Both the position numbers and the translations under genes were made by a program. DNA of 8,519 nt from M30B19 sp041688615 (GTDB lineage Bacteria > Planctomycetota > Planctomycetia > Pirellulales > Pirellulaceae). Location: assembly GCA_041688615.1 (NCBI GenBank), contig JBDNHU010000031.1, positions 1-8,519 of the forward strand, in the 5' to 3' direction. This document shows positions 1 to 6,115 of this stretch, in pieces (positions within the stretch are counted from its first letter, which is position 1; the number at the start of each line of letters is the position of its first letter). The notes under the pieces were generated by a model, which saw only the letters and a program-made list of their open reading frames with translations, was not told the origin of the DNA and made no database searches.

Positions 1-1084
1 CGCTGCCTTCCAATTGCAAGTCGATCTGTTTGCCCACTTTCGTGCTAAGATCTCGAACCACTCGGGGAAACCGATTGAAAACCGACCCAAGAGGTTGCAT
101 TCGCGTCTTCATGATCGCTACTTGAAGTTCGCTAGTCACTTGATCGATCCCCGCAGTTACGGTGTCCAAGCCGCTAATTGAAGCCGATTTGTCGTTATTC
201 TTTTCCAAATTATTGACCGTCTGCAACAATTGGTTTCTGGCAAGGACTAACTCGCCCGCCAGATTCATCAACTGATCTAACACGGTTACCGAGACTTGGA
301 TGGACGATTCGACAGACTGCTTGCTTTCGGCCTTTTCCGAGCCCTCTTCCCTTGCACTCTGGCTGGTGTTGGCGGGCTTTTTCAGACCGACGGGTGCGGG
401 CGGGGATGGAGCAACGCTAATCCAAGATTGCACGGGGGCTTCTGGCTTGGATGTGTCCGTAGCTCCAACCGACTGGGTAGCGGTTGTATCGCTGTGGACA
501 CCAATGCTCTTGCAGGCCTTTCGAGCGGGCATCACAGCTTCTCTGGCTTCAAATGCAAGACGAATTTCTCGGTCCATTACGTCTTCCTCGGTGGCTGGGC
601 TTAAGCTACCGATATCCTGAGCAATTTGAGAAACCAGATGTTCCTCACTTTCGATATTCATTTGCGTCTTTGCAGAAACGCTGGCGTCAGGGATTCCCAG
701 GTTGTTAGCGATTTCATCCAACAGTTGACTGAATTCCGAAACGTCTACACCGTTAGAATTACTGATGTCCTGAATCAAAACGCTTAGTTGATCGGCGGTC
801 TTGAGCATCACGTCGACAATAGGTTTAGTGGGCGTTAATTCTCTCTCTCGAATCAGATTCAGTACGTTTTCTAAGCTATGAGACAAGGCTCCGATCGCGG
901 TTAAACCCAGAAATCCCGCGGCTCCCTTGATCGAATGAATAGCGCGGAAGACTTCATTCATAAGATTGACATTGATGTTGGCACCGTTGGCTTCAATTTC
1001 CAGCAGTTGATTTTCAATCTCCGCCAAGTGTTCGTTTGATTCCACCACGAAATCGTTAATCAGTTCCAAATCATCAAAGGTCAT
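1..1084 (-). CDS. cheA: CheA-type chemotaxis histidine kinase, N-terminal part (3' end outside window)
   Basis: Open reading frame of 361 codons running off the left edge, translated by hand with no stop and no frameshift. CheA phosphorylates itself on a histidine in response to chemoreceptor arrays and passes the phosphate to CheY-like regulators. Residues 1-110 are a P1/Hpt domain: residues 49-58 read IHSIKGAAGF, with the phospho-acceptor His50, close to His48 of E. coli CheA. From about residue 263 the P3 dimerisation helices begin (LDQLMNLAGELVLARNQL), followed by the P3-P4 junction (MKTRMQPLGSVFNRFPR and VVRDLSTKVGKQ). The ATP-binding P4 and CheW-like P5 domains must lie beyond position 1. 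Residues about 130-262 are an acidic, then Ser/Pro-rich linker with no recognisable P2 (CheY-binding) domain. I chose ATG 1084 because it puts the histidine at the family position; an in-frame ATG at 1264 would add 60 residues of no recognisable domain. Family call is firm; which pathway it serves is unknown. Confidence 0.95.
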   Translation of the reverse strand, partial: MTFDDLELINDFVVESNEHLAEIENQLLEIEANGANINVNLMNEVFRAIHSIKGAAGFLGLTAIGALSHSLENVLNLIRERELTPTKPIVDVMLKTADQLSVLIQDISNSNGVDVSEFSQLLDEIANNLGIPDASVSAKTQMNIESEEHLVSQIAQDIGSLSPATEEDVMDREIRLAFEAREAVMPARKACKSIGVHSDTTATQSVGATDTSKPEAPVQSWISVAPSPPAPVGLKKPANTSQSAREEGSEKAESKQSVESSIQVSVTVLDQLMNLAGELVLARNQLLQTVNNLEKNNDKSASISGLDTVTAGIDQVTSELQVAIMKTRMQPLGSVFNRFPRVVRDLSTKVGKQIDLQLEGS

Positions 1085-1264
1085 AGCGGGTTCCAATGTG
1101 GGTCGTCCGGTGCAGGGACTTGTCTTAACGACACTGACGGTTCGGAATCGATCCAATGCGCGGGTCGTGTGATTGAGAGCTTCTGGGGGCGATCGTGACA
1201 AATCAGTGCCATCGGCTGCAGATGTTGATCCGTTTCTCTGTTTTCCAGCTCCCAGCTTGGTCAT

Positions 1265-1794
1265 TGGGGTGCTTTCGCTAATCAAGTGCCAGCTGATTCT
1301 TAAATTCGCCTGATTGGGGGCTCGTCATTCGCCAATTCCCAGGACATCCCGTGTAGTCAATTAGCGAAAGTTGCGCGAAAATGATTGTTGTTCAGTCCAC
1401 GTTCTTTTTGCATGTTGTAGGGTCCGCCACCGAGCACTTGCGGTTGGCCTGTAGAGGGTGGTTTGTCGTTTCAGGTGCTGGTTGTTTGCAACAGACTGTC
1501 CAGAAAGACGAATTGGCCAATTCAAGAGAGGGTTAGAAGGGTTTTGGGGTAATGTTCAATTTACTAGTTTTGTTGTTGATAGCGTCCTTGGGCTGAGCGC
1601 TTGTTCAGGTCATTCCAGTAATTCCGGCTGGGAGGATTTGAATCCTGGGGTAGTTTGCAAAGATTTTTTGACCTGCTGGCAATTGTGGCATAGGGTTCCA
1701 ATGATTAACGCCTTGGATGGAGTTCGGTGATTGCATTCGCGAATTTTCATAACAACGGGCTCACCTAGTTTCCACAAACGGGACCGGATAAATC
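1265..1794. other. Divergent intergenic region between cheA and the tad-type block
   Basis: About 530 nt (710 nt counted from the preferred cheA start) with no convincing gene. It must contain the promoters for both divergent units, but I could not pick -35/-10 boxes with confidence. It holds an 11-bp inverted repeat (1272-1282 with 1360-1370), two ATTCGCC heptamers (1304-1310, 1327-1333), a short palindrome AGGATTTGAATCCT (1633-1646) and a 10-bp palindrome ATTCGCGAAT (1735-1744) about 50 nt before the next start codon. A 90-codon plus-strand frame at 1458-1730 is Cys/Trp-rich, matches nothing I recognise and is judged non-coding. Confidence 0.6.
1272..1370. repeat. 11-bp perfect inverted repeat upstream of cheA
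   Basis: CTTTCGCTAAT at 1272-1282 is the exact reverse complement of ATTAGCGAAAG at 1360-1370, with 77 nt between the arms. The spacer carries two copies of ATTCGCC at 1304 and 1327, 23 nt apart. The arms lie just upstream of the longer possible cheA start (1264). The spacing is long for a simple hairpin, so paired operator half-sites or a leader structure are both possible; neither is demonstrated. Confidence 0.45.
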
Positions 1795-2328
1795 ATGTCA
1801 AAGAGTTGCCATAGAAAGATGCGTGTCATGGACCAAAGCGTCCAGGGCGCTTTGCTGAAACGAACTTGTCTACACTGGTTTTCATTTTTGGTTTTGTCGA
1901 TTTGCATCACTTCGGGATTGGGAATCTTGACTGGAGACCTGACAAAGCCCATCGCGGATCAACTTTCCAGAATCGCGGCTTCCAATTTCTGGCCATTCAT
2001 TACCTTGGTAGCCATGTTGCCGATGTTTCTGGTGGACACGCTGCGATTAAGCTCCAGATTTGCGGGACCGATGGTTAGGCTGCGACGATCGATGGATAAT
2101 TTGGCTGACCACGACGATACGAGTCCATTGATTTTTCGCGAGGGAGATTTTTGGAAGGCTTCTGCAGATAGCTACAACAGCGTGGTTGATCGTTACATGA
2201 TGCAGCAAGACAGAATCGCAGAACTGGAGCAGCAATTGGCCGAAGCTAGGGGGCAGGTTTCTTATGACGATGCCTCACAAGAGAGTCTTGAACAAGTTGA
2301 AAAGAACGTTGCCCGGCTTGGCAAATAG
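1795..2328 (+). CDS. Two-helix membrane protein with HAMP-like segment
   Basis: A 177-residue protein that I cannot assign to a named gene. Visible features: a basic N-terminus; a first membrane helix at about 27-46; a short, probably periplasmic loop; a second helix at about 65-84; then a cytoplasmic segment beginning RFAGPMVRLRRSMDNLA (88-104) and continuing with PLIFREGDFW (111-120). This resembles the pattern of HAMP-like linkers in transmembrane signalling proteins, with a Gly-Pro near the start and a Gly-Asp before the second helix. A likely coiled coil (IAELEQQLAEARGQV, 141-155) and a polar tail follow. There is no kinase, methyl-accepting or cyclase output domain. It lies 53 nt upstream of the first tadE on the same strand, so co-transcription is likely. 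ATG 1795 gives the longest form; ATG 1819 or 1828 would remove 8 or 11 residues without affecting the helices. That it is a real gene is likely; any signalling role is inference. Confidence 0.8.
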   Translation: MSKSCHRKMRVMDQSVQGALLKRTCLHWFSFLVLSICITSGLGILTGDLTKPIADQLSRIAASNFWPFITLVAMLPMFLVDTLRLSSRFAGPMVRLRRSMDNLADHDDTSPLIFREGDFWKASADSYNSVVDRYMMQQDRIAELEQQLAEARGQVSYDDASQESLEQVEKNVARLGK

Positions 2329-2381
2329 TTTCGAGCGAACGGTGTCAATCCTTACTTCAGAAACAGTGGTCGGCTTAGGAA

Positions 2382-2777
2382 ATGTTTAGAAAAAGTTATC
2401 GCAAAAATGGTAGTGCTGCTGTTGAATTGGCTGTCTGTCTACCTGTCATTGTGCTGCTGACGTTTGGAGCAATTGAAGGTGCCAGCATGGCCTTTCTTCG
2501 ACAAACTCTGGTCCAAACGGCATATGAAGGAGTGAAAGTAGCGGCTCGTCGTGGAAGCACCGACGCGGCGGCGCTGAACGCGGCACAACAGGTAGCCGCC
2601 GGTAGAAACCTTTCCAATGTGAATCTTCGTTTTAGCCGGGGGAATATCGCCTCGATTCCACCGGGAACACCGATCACACTTTTTGCCTCGGCGCCGACTG
2701 ATGCCAACAGCGCCTTTCCATTTGGTCCATTCCGCGGCCAGACGGTAACGGTTCAAGCGACGATGGCAAAAGAGTAG
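2382..2777 (+). CDS. TadE-type pseudopilin (first copy)
   Basis: A 131-residue TadE-like protein. TadE and TadF proteins are minor pseudopilins of Tad/Flp pilus systems, cut by a prepilin peptidase and held in the inner membrane by one N-terminal helix. The sequence shows the type IVb prepilin signature: a short basic leader (MFRKSYRKNG), probable cleavage after Gly10, and Glu15 at position +5 of the mature protein (SAAVELAVCLPVIVLL), in a hydrophobic helix of about residues 12-33. The TadE-typical stretch QTAYEGVKVAARRG follows at about 47-60. The C-terminal part is a small extracytoplasmic domain rich in Ala, Pro and Phe. It sits between the HAMP-like gene and the VWA gene on the same strand. 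An AGGA directly before the ATG is too close to be a good ribosome binding site, so translation initiation may be weak or coupled. Confidence 0.88.
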   Translation: MFRKSYRKNGSAAVELAVCLPVIVLLTFGAIEGASMAFLRQTLVQTAYEGVKVAARRGSTDAAALNAAQQVAAGRNLSNVNLRFSRGNIASIPPGTPITLFASAPTDANSAFPFGPFRGQTVTVQATMAKE

Positions 2778-2867
2778 TTCTTGGTCGAACGGAATTGGTT
2801 TGACCAAATGTTGTCAGCCGTCAGTTTGCATTATTCAAAGTTAATCTCTTTATTGAGTAGATCTAAT

Positions 2868-3965
2868 ATGTTTCAAATTACGAAATCCAAGCTTCGCTCG
2901 ATTAAGGTCGTAGGTGATTTTGACAGGCACACAACTTATGGCAGGCACAATAGTAATGGCAGGCACAATCGCGCCGGTGGAATGTTGGTTTTCATCGTCT
3001 TTTGCTTGATACTTTTATTCGTTGCGGCGGCGATCAGTGTCGATGTTGCTTACATGCACGTGACCCGAGCAGAGTTACGTACTGCCACGGACGCTGCGGC
3101 GCGGGCGGGTGTGGAAACGCTAGGGCGAACTCAAAGTCGTGGGCAAGCATTGGCGGCGGCTAAGAGGTTTTCTAGGTTGAACACGGTAGCGGGCAGCCCG
3201 CTAAGGTTGAACGATGCCGACGTCGTCTTTGGTAGTAACCGATTGCAGGGCGGAAAATTCCAATTTATCCCCAATGGTTCTCCAACCAATTCAATCCAGG
3301 TCATTGGCCAGCGAACCTCTGACGGTTTGAACGGTGGCATACCCCTGTTCTTCGGTCCGATCTTTGGTCAGCGGGAATTCGAACCCACTCAAGTGGCAGT
3401 TGCGGCTAGAGCCGATTTGGATGTAGCGTTGGTTCTGGATGTTTCGGGGTCCATGGCGACAGACAACCGATTTAATGGCTTAGTGAATGCGGTTAAAATC
3501 TTCATTCGCGAATTAGAATCGACGCCGCAAGATGAATTGTGCTCCATGAGTGTTTATAGCACAGGCGCGGCGAAAGTCACATCGATGACCTCGGATTTGA
3601 ACCAAATCAATACTGATCTGGAAAGATTCGGCCCCGGTGGTGCTACCGCCATCGGGCTGGGCATGCGAGCGGGTCTAGCGTCTTTTCGCGATCCAGGTGC
3701 GCGACCGCTGGCTTTGCGTGCAATGATTGTTATGACCGATGGGAACCATAATAGAGATATTAATCCCTTGCAAGTTGTTCCCGAAGCTGTTCGCGAAAAT
3801 GTTACGGTCCACACGATTACGTTTAGTCAAGGAGCAAACCAAAACCTAATGCGTCAGGTTGCCAACGCGGGTAATGGAATTCACTTGCATGCGAACAGTA
3901 ATGAACAATTGGAAGACGCTTTTCGGCAAATTGCTCGCCAACTATCTGTTATCTTGATTCAATAA
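2868..3965 (+). CDS. TadG-like membrane-anchored VWA-domain protein
   Basis: A 365-residue protein (394 if started at TTG 2781). Residues 1-38 are polar and basic and include a Gly-Arg-His-Asn repeat; one membrane helix spans about 39-61 (MLVFIVFCLILLFVAAAISV). The following VDVAYMHVTRAELRTATDAA is the segment shared by TadG-like proteins. Residues about 186-365 form a von Willebrand factor A domain with a complete metal-ion-dependent adhesion site: DVSGS (Asp191, Ser193, Ser195), a Thr at 260 in GGATAIG, and Asp291 in MTDGN. TadG-like VWA proteins are extracytoplasmic components of Tad pilus clusters, probably acting in adhesion or assembly. Unlike the flanking TadE proteins, the helix lacks a Glu at +5 after Gly-Gly, so processing by the same peptidase is doubtful. 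I prefer ATG 2868: the extra 29 residues of the TTG form contain no expected feature, although that codon lies only 3 nt after the upstream stop. ATG 2983, inside the helix, is less likely. Confidence 0.88.
   Translation: MFQITKSKLRSIKVVGDFDRHTTYGRHNSNGRHNRAGGMLVFIVFCLILLFVAAAISVDVAYMHVTRAELRTATDAAARAGVETLGRTQSRGQALAAAKRFSRLNTVAGSPLRLNDADVVFGSNRLQGGKFQFIPNGSPTNSIQVIGQRTSDGLNGGIPLFFGPIFGQREFEPTQVAVAARADLDVALVLDVSGSMATDNRFNGLVNAVKIFIRELESTPQDELCSMSVYSTGAAKVTSMTSDLNQINTDLERFGPGGATAIGLGMRAGLASFRDPGARPLALRAMIVMTDGNHNRDINPLQVVPEAVRENVTVHTITFSQGANQNLMRQVANAGNGIHLHANSNEQLEDAFRQIARQLSVILIQ
2921..2974 (+). repeat. Three-copy 18-nt in-frame tandem repeat within the VWA gene
   Basis: ATGGCAGGCACAAT occurs at 2938-2951 and again at 2956-2969, exactly 18 nt apart, and a degenerate copy (GACAGGCACA, from 2922) precedes them with the same period. 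Because 18 is a multiple of three, it encodes a hexapeptide repeat: DRHTTY, GRHNSN, GRHNRA. The repeat ends just before the membrane helix. Confidence 0.8.
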
Positions 3966-4053
3966 AATTGACCGATGGATAGGTTGATCTGATGTCAGCC
4001 GGAAGTGGCTTTTAAGTTTAGATTTTGGAATAATTTATTTAGACGGGTAACCA

Positions 4054-4473
4054 ATGATGAGTTCTAGAATACAAAATCGACAAACACATACTGGCAGCAG
4101 AGGCGGTGTCTTGTCGGTCGAAATGGCTATCACGTTGCCGGTGTTATTCTTGATCTTGTTTGCCGCGTTTGAATTGGGGCGTGCTAATTTGATACGTCAT
4201 GGTGCCGAAGCTGCAGCGTATGAAGGCGCCCGTGTGGCGATTCTTCCTGGCGCAACCTCAACGGAAATACGGCAAGCGGCTGACAAGGTTATGTTAAGCG
4301 TGGGAGCGACCAATTTTGACTTGACCGTCACACCAGCGACGATTCTTCCAACCACAAGAGATGTGGAAGTCCGTGTTACCGTACCGTTGGATCAAAACAT
4401 GTCCTTCGCGACTTTTGTTCGCGGATTTCGTTTTACCGGCAGGTGCGAACTAAGTACCGAACTGGCGCAGTAG
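4054..4473 (+). CDS. TadE-type pseudopilin (second copy)
   Basis: A 139-residue TadE-like protein and probable Tad/Flp pilus minor pseudopilin. It has a basic leader, likely prepilin-peptidase cleavage after Gly18, and Glu23 at mature position +5 (VLSVEMAITLPVLFLILFAA). The hydrophobic helix is followed by ELGRANLIRHGAEAAAYEGA, the TadE-typical stretch with its conserved Tyr-Glu-Gly. The rest is a small extracytoplasmic domain. It differs clearly from the first copy in leader length and C-terminal sequence, so the two are paralogues rather than a recent duplication. It lies 88 nt after the VWA gene and is the last gene before the strong terminator. ATG 4054 is followed directly by a second ATG at 4057; the weak GACGGG at 4042-4047 is the only purine-rich stretch upstream. 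Confidence 0.9.
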   Translation: MMSSRIQNRQTHTGSRGGVLSVEMAITLPVLFLILFAAFELGRANLIRHGAEAAAYEGARVAILPGATSTEIRQAADKVMLSVGATNFDLTVTPATILPTTRDVEVRVTVPLDQNMSFATFVRGFRFTGRCELSTELAQ

Positions 4474-4566
4474 CAAGGAGCGAAAGTAGATTTGTAGAAG
4501 CAGAGACAGGAGCCTGGCCCGTCAGAGGGTTCGGGCACTGTAGGTTGTTGGTGGGATGAAAAATTT

Positions 4567-4611
4567 AAGGCCAAGTCGCTTCCGAAGATTGGAAGCGACT
4601 TGGCCTTTTTT
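4567..4611 (+). terminator. Strong intrinsic terminator after the tad-type block
   Basis: A perfect 17-bp inverted repeat (4567-4583 with 4591-4607) and a 7-nt loop, with a run of T at 4606-4611. It lies about 90 nt after the second tadE stop and about 50 nt before the end of the convergent minus-strand gene. On the other strand the stem is followed by TTAAATTTTTC, so it can also act, more weakly, for that gene. Confidence 0.93.
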
Positions 4612-4664
4612 GTTAGAAGCTGACCCGCTCCGTTGAACGCTGAGCAATCGCCTAAATAGCGGTA

Positions 4665-5513
4665 CTAGAATCCGATTCGGAAGCTTGCATTCCTTCCTTG
4701 AATCGTGATACCATCGTTGGAACGTCCACGAGTGCCATAAATGTTACTGCCTTGGATCGGACATGAAGGAGTCAATTGTTTTCCACCTGGATTTCGGTAA
4801 CCTGGGTTGGGGAAGTTCGTTCCTGGTCGACCATGCGGGTTGAAGTTATTTTGGAAATTTCCACGACCCGAGTTGGGACGACCTTGCGACGGGTGGCCGT
4901 TTGCGATTCGTGGGCCTGAATTGAAGTCGAACTGGAACGTTGGGCGTTGATCAATTTGGAAAGTTGGACCACCAAAGTGCGGGCCGTAAACGATTGGCGG
5001 TTGGGGCTGCACGATGACGGGGCGTCCAACATGGATTGCCTGAGGAATCGCGGTTACGGCACAGGTCAATTGAGCATCCACTTGGTTTAAAAGTTGACGC
5101 AATTGGATTGTGCATAACAATTGGCGGTCCAGCCCTCGATCGCTCCGAAATTGTGCCTCGTCCAATAGGGACTGTAAGTCACGATTGGTGCACGTCAATT
5201 TTTGGATCTGGGCTTGAAGGTCAAAGGGTCCTTCATGGTAGGTCCAAGCCTTCAGCACCGCTGCATTTCCTTCTAGCTTCCCCGTCTCTGCCAACATTTG
5301 GCCGAACAGTTGGCTGTGTTTACCTACATGCAAGATTTCCTGACGGATGTTGCGTGCCAAGTGCATAACATTATCGGCGTGGTCGCGAACTTCCAAACGC
5401 CAAGGTTGATTGTGGTCGGCGCGAGCGAAGCTTGCACTGACTAGCCCAAACAACAGGGCGGCAATCAGTAAACTGATGCGTTGGAGCTGACTTTGAGTAG
5501 TTTTAGTTTTCAT
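4665..5513 (-). CDS. Secreted protein with Asn/Gly/Pro-rich C-terminal half, unknown function
   Basis: A 282-residue protein I do not recognise by name. Residues 1-32 are a good Sec signal peptide: a basic start, hydrophobic core ISLLIAALLFGLVSA, and probable cleavage after Ala-Arg-Ala at 30-32. Residues about 35-160 are predicted mostly helical and contain Cys108, Cys134 and Cys151, which could form a disulfide or bind a ligand. From about residue 165 the composition changes to Pro, Asn, Gly, Phe and Arg, with a short internal repeat (PTFQIDQ then PTFQFDF at 183-196) and several Gly-Arg-Pro units; Cys251 lies near the end. The product is therefore probably exported and partly disordered. The start is supported by AAAGGG about 9 nt upstream of ATG 5513. 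It is transcribed alone, convergent with the tad-type block. Real gene: likely. Function: not assignable. Confidence 0.82.
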   Translation of the reverse strand: MKTKTTQSQLQRISLLIAALLFGLVSASFARADHNQPWRLEVRDHADNVMHLARNIRQEILHVGKHSQLFGQMLAETGKLEGNAAVLKAWTYHEGPFDLQAQIQKLTCTNRDLQSLLDEAQFRSDRGLDRQLLCTIQLRQLLNQVDAQLTCAVTAIPQAIHVGRPVIVQPQPPIVYGPHFGGPTFQIDQRPTFQFDFNSGPRIANGHPSQGRPNSGRGNFQNNFNPHGRPGTNFPNPGYRNPGGKQLTPSCPIQGSNIYGTRGRSNDGITIQGRNASFRIGF

Positions 5514-6115
5514 GACGAGGCCCTTTCTTAAGGCGGCGTTGCGTAAATTAGTTAAGTAGATTCGCCATGATGCAACCGGGGGGCGAATGGGGCTTAGGCT
5601 CGATGCCTTTGTGCTGACTTAACAGAGGATCTACTAACGCAAGCACTGTGCCAAACTTTTCGTCGGGCGAAATGGATACCGCCATGAATCAAGCCGTTCA
5701 CTGTCGGGCTTCAGCAAAAATAACCAAAAGTGCCCCGTTTTGAGGAATAAATAGCCCGAAAAATCGGCGATTGGGCGATTGAGTCCACGGATGAAAAAGT
5801 CATTCATTCGGTCTCCAGTCCTGCGGACTTTGGTATCTACCGGGCAGCAATTGTCATCAATTCGGGTTCGTGTGTTATCGAAGTGATGACTAATTAAAGT
5901 CGACTGTTTTAGTCGTGTTTTATCCAGCTGGCTAAACTTATTCAAACGAACACCAACGTATTGCCAAAAGTCCGTTCGATGCCGTGGAAGAGTTAACGCC
6001 AAGTGCGATTGGACGTCGAAAAAAAGTAAGACGATGCATTGAAGCATCACTAAGTTTACTGATAATATAATGATTGGTGTGCAGCCAGCCAAAATGAGAA
6101 CAACGGATTAGCTTC
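5514..6115. other. Intergenic region without a convincing gene
   Basis: About 600 nt between the divergent starts of the secreted-protein gene and the reductase gene; it should carry both promoters. The left 130 nt hold nested inverted repeats (described separately). A 152-codon minus-strand frame at 5634-6092 begins with a hydrophobic stretch but its remainder is composition-poor, Cys/Arg-rich and unrecognised, with no good ribosome binding site seen; I consider it probably non-coding, though a lineage-specific protein cannot be excluded. No riboswitch was recognised upstream of the sulfur gene. Confidence 0.55.
5539..5642. repeat. Nested inverted repeats upstream of the secreted-protein gene
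   Basis: Outer arms: GTTAAGTAGAT (5551-5561) against ATCTACTAAC (5629-5638), matching with one extra base; TTGCGT at 5539-5544 also matches CGCAA at 5638-5642, separated from the left arm by a short insertion. Inner arms: ATTCGCC (5560-5566) against GGCGAAT (5582-5588), perfect, with a 15-nt spacer. The element lies 26-130 nt upstream of the minus-strand start at 5513, where a promoter or leader is expected. Confidence 0.4.

Noticed and set aside
296..708. Plus-strand open frames of 74-106 codons
   Set aside because: They lie antisense to the well-supported cheA frame, which has continuous homology through this stretch; their products are low-complexity and unrecognised.
1621..1660. Sequence resembling a tRNA T-arm (GGATTTGAATCC)
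   Set aside because: It is only a short palindrome; no acceptor stem, D-arm or anticodon arm can be built around it.
1458..1730. 90-codon plus-strand frame in the cheA/tad intergenic region
   Set aside because: Cys- and Trp-rich composition, no family resemblance and no good ribosome binding site; typical of a chance frame.
2396..2807. Minus-strand frames over the first tadE
   Set aside because: Shadows of a gene with a clear prepilin signature on the other strand.
5634..6092. 152-codon minus-strand frame with a hydrophobic start
   Set aside because: Unrecognised product with unusual composition, no clear ribosome binding site, and it fills an expected divergent promoter region. Kept as a remote possibility in the gap entry.
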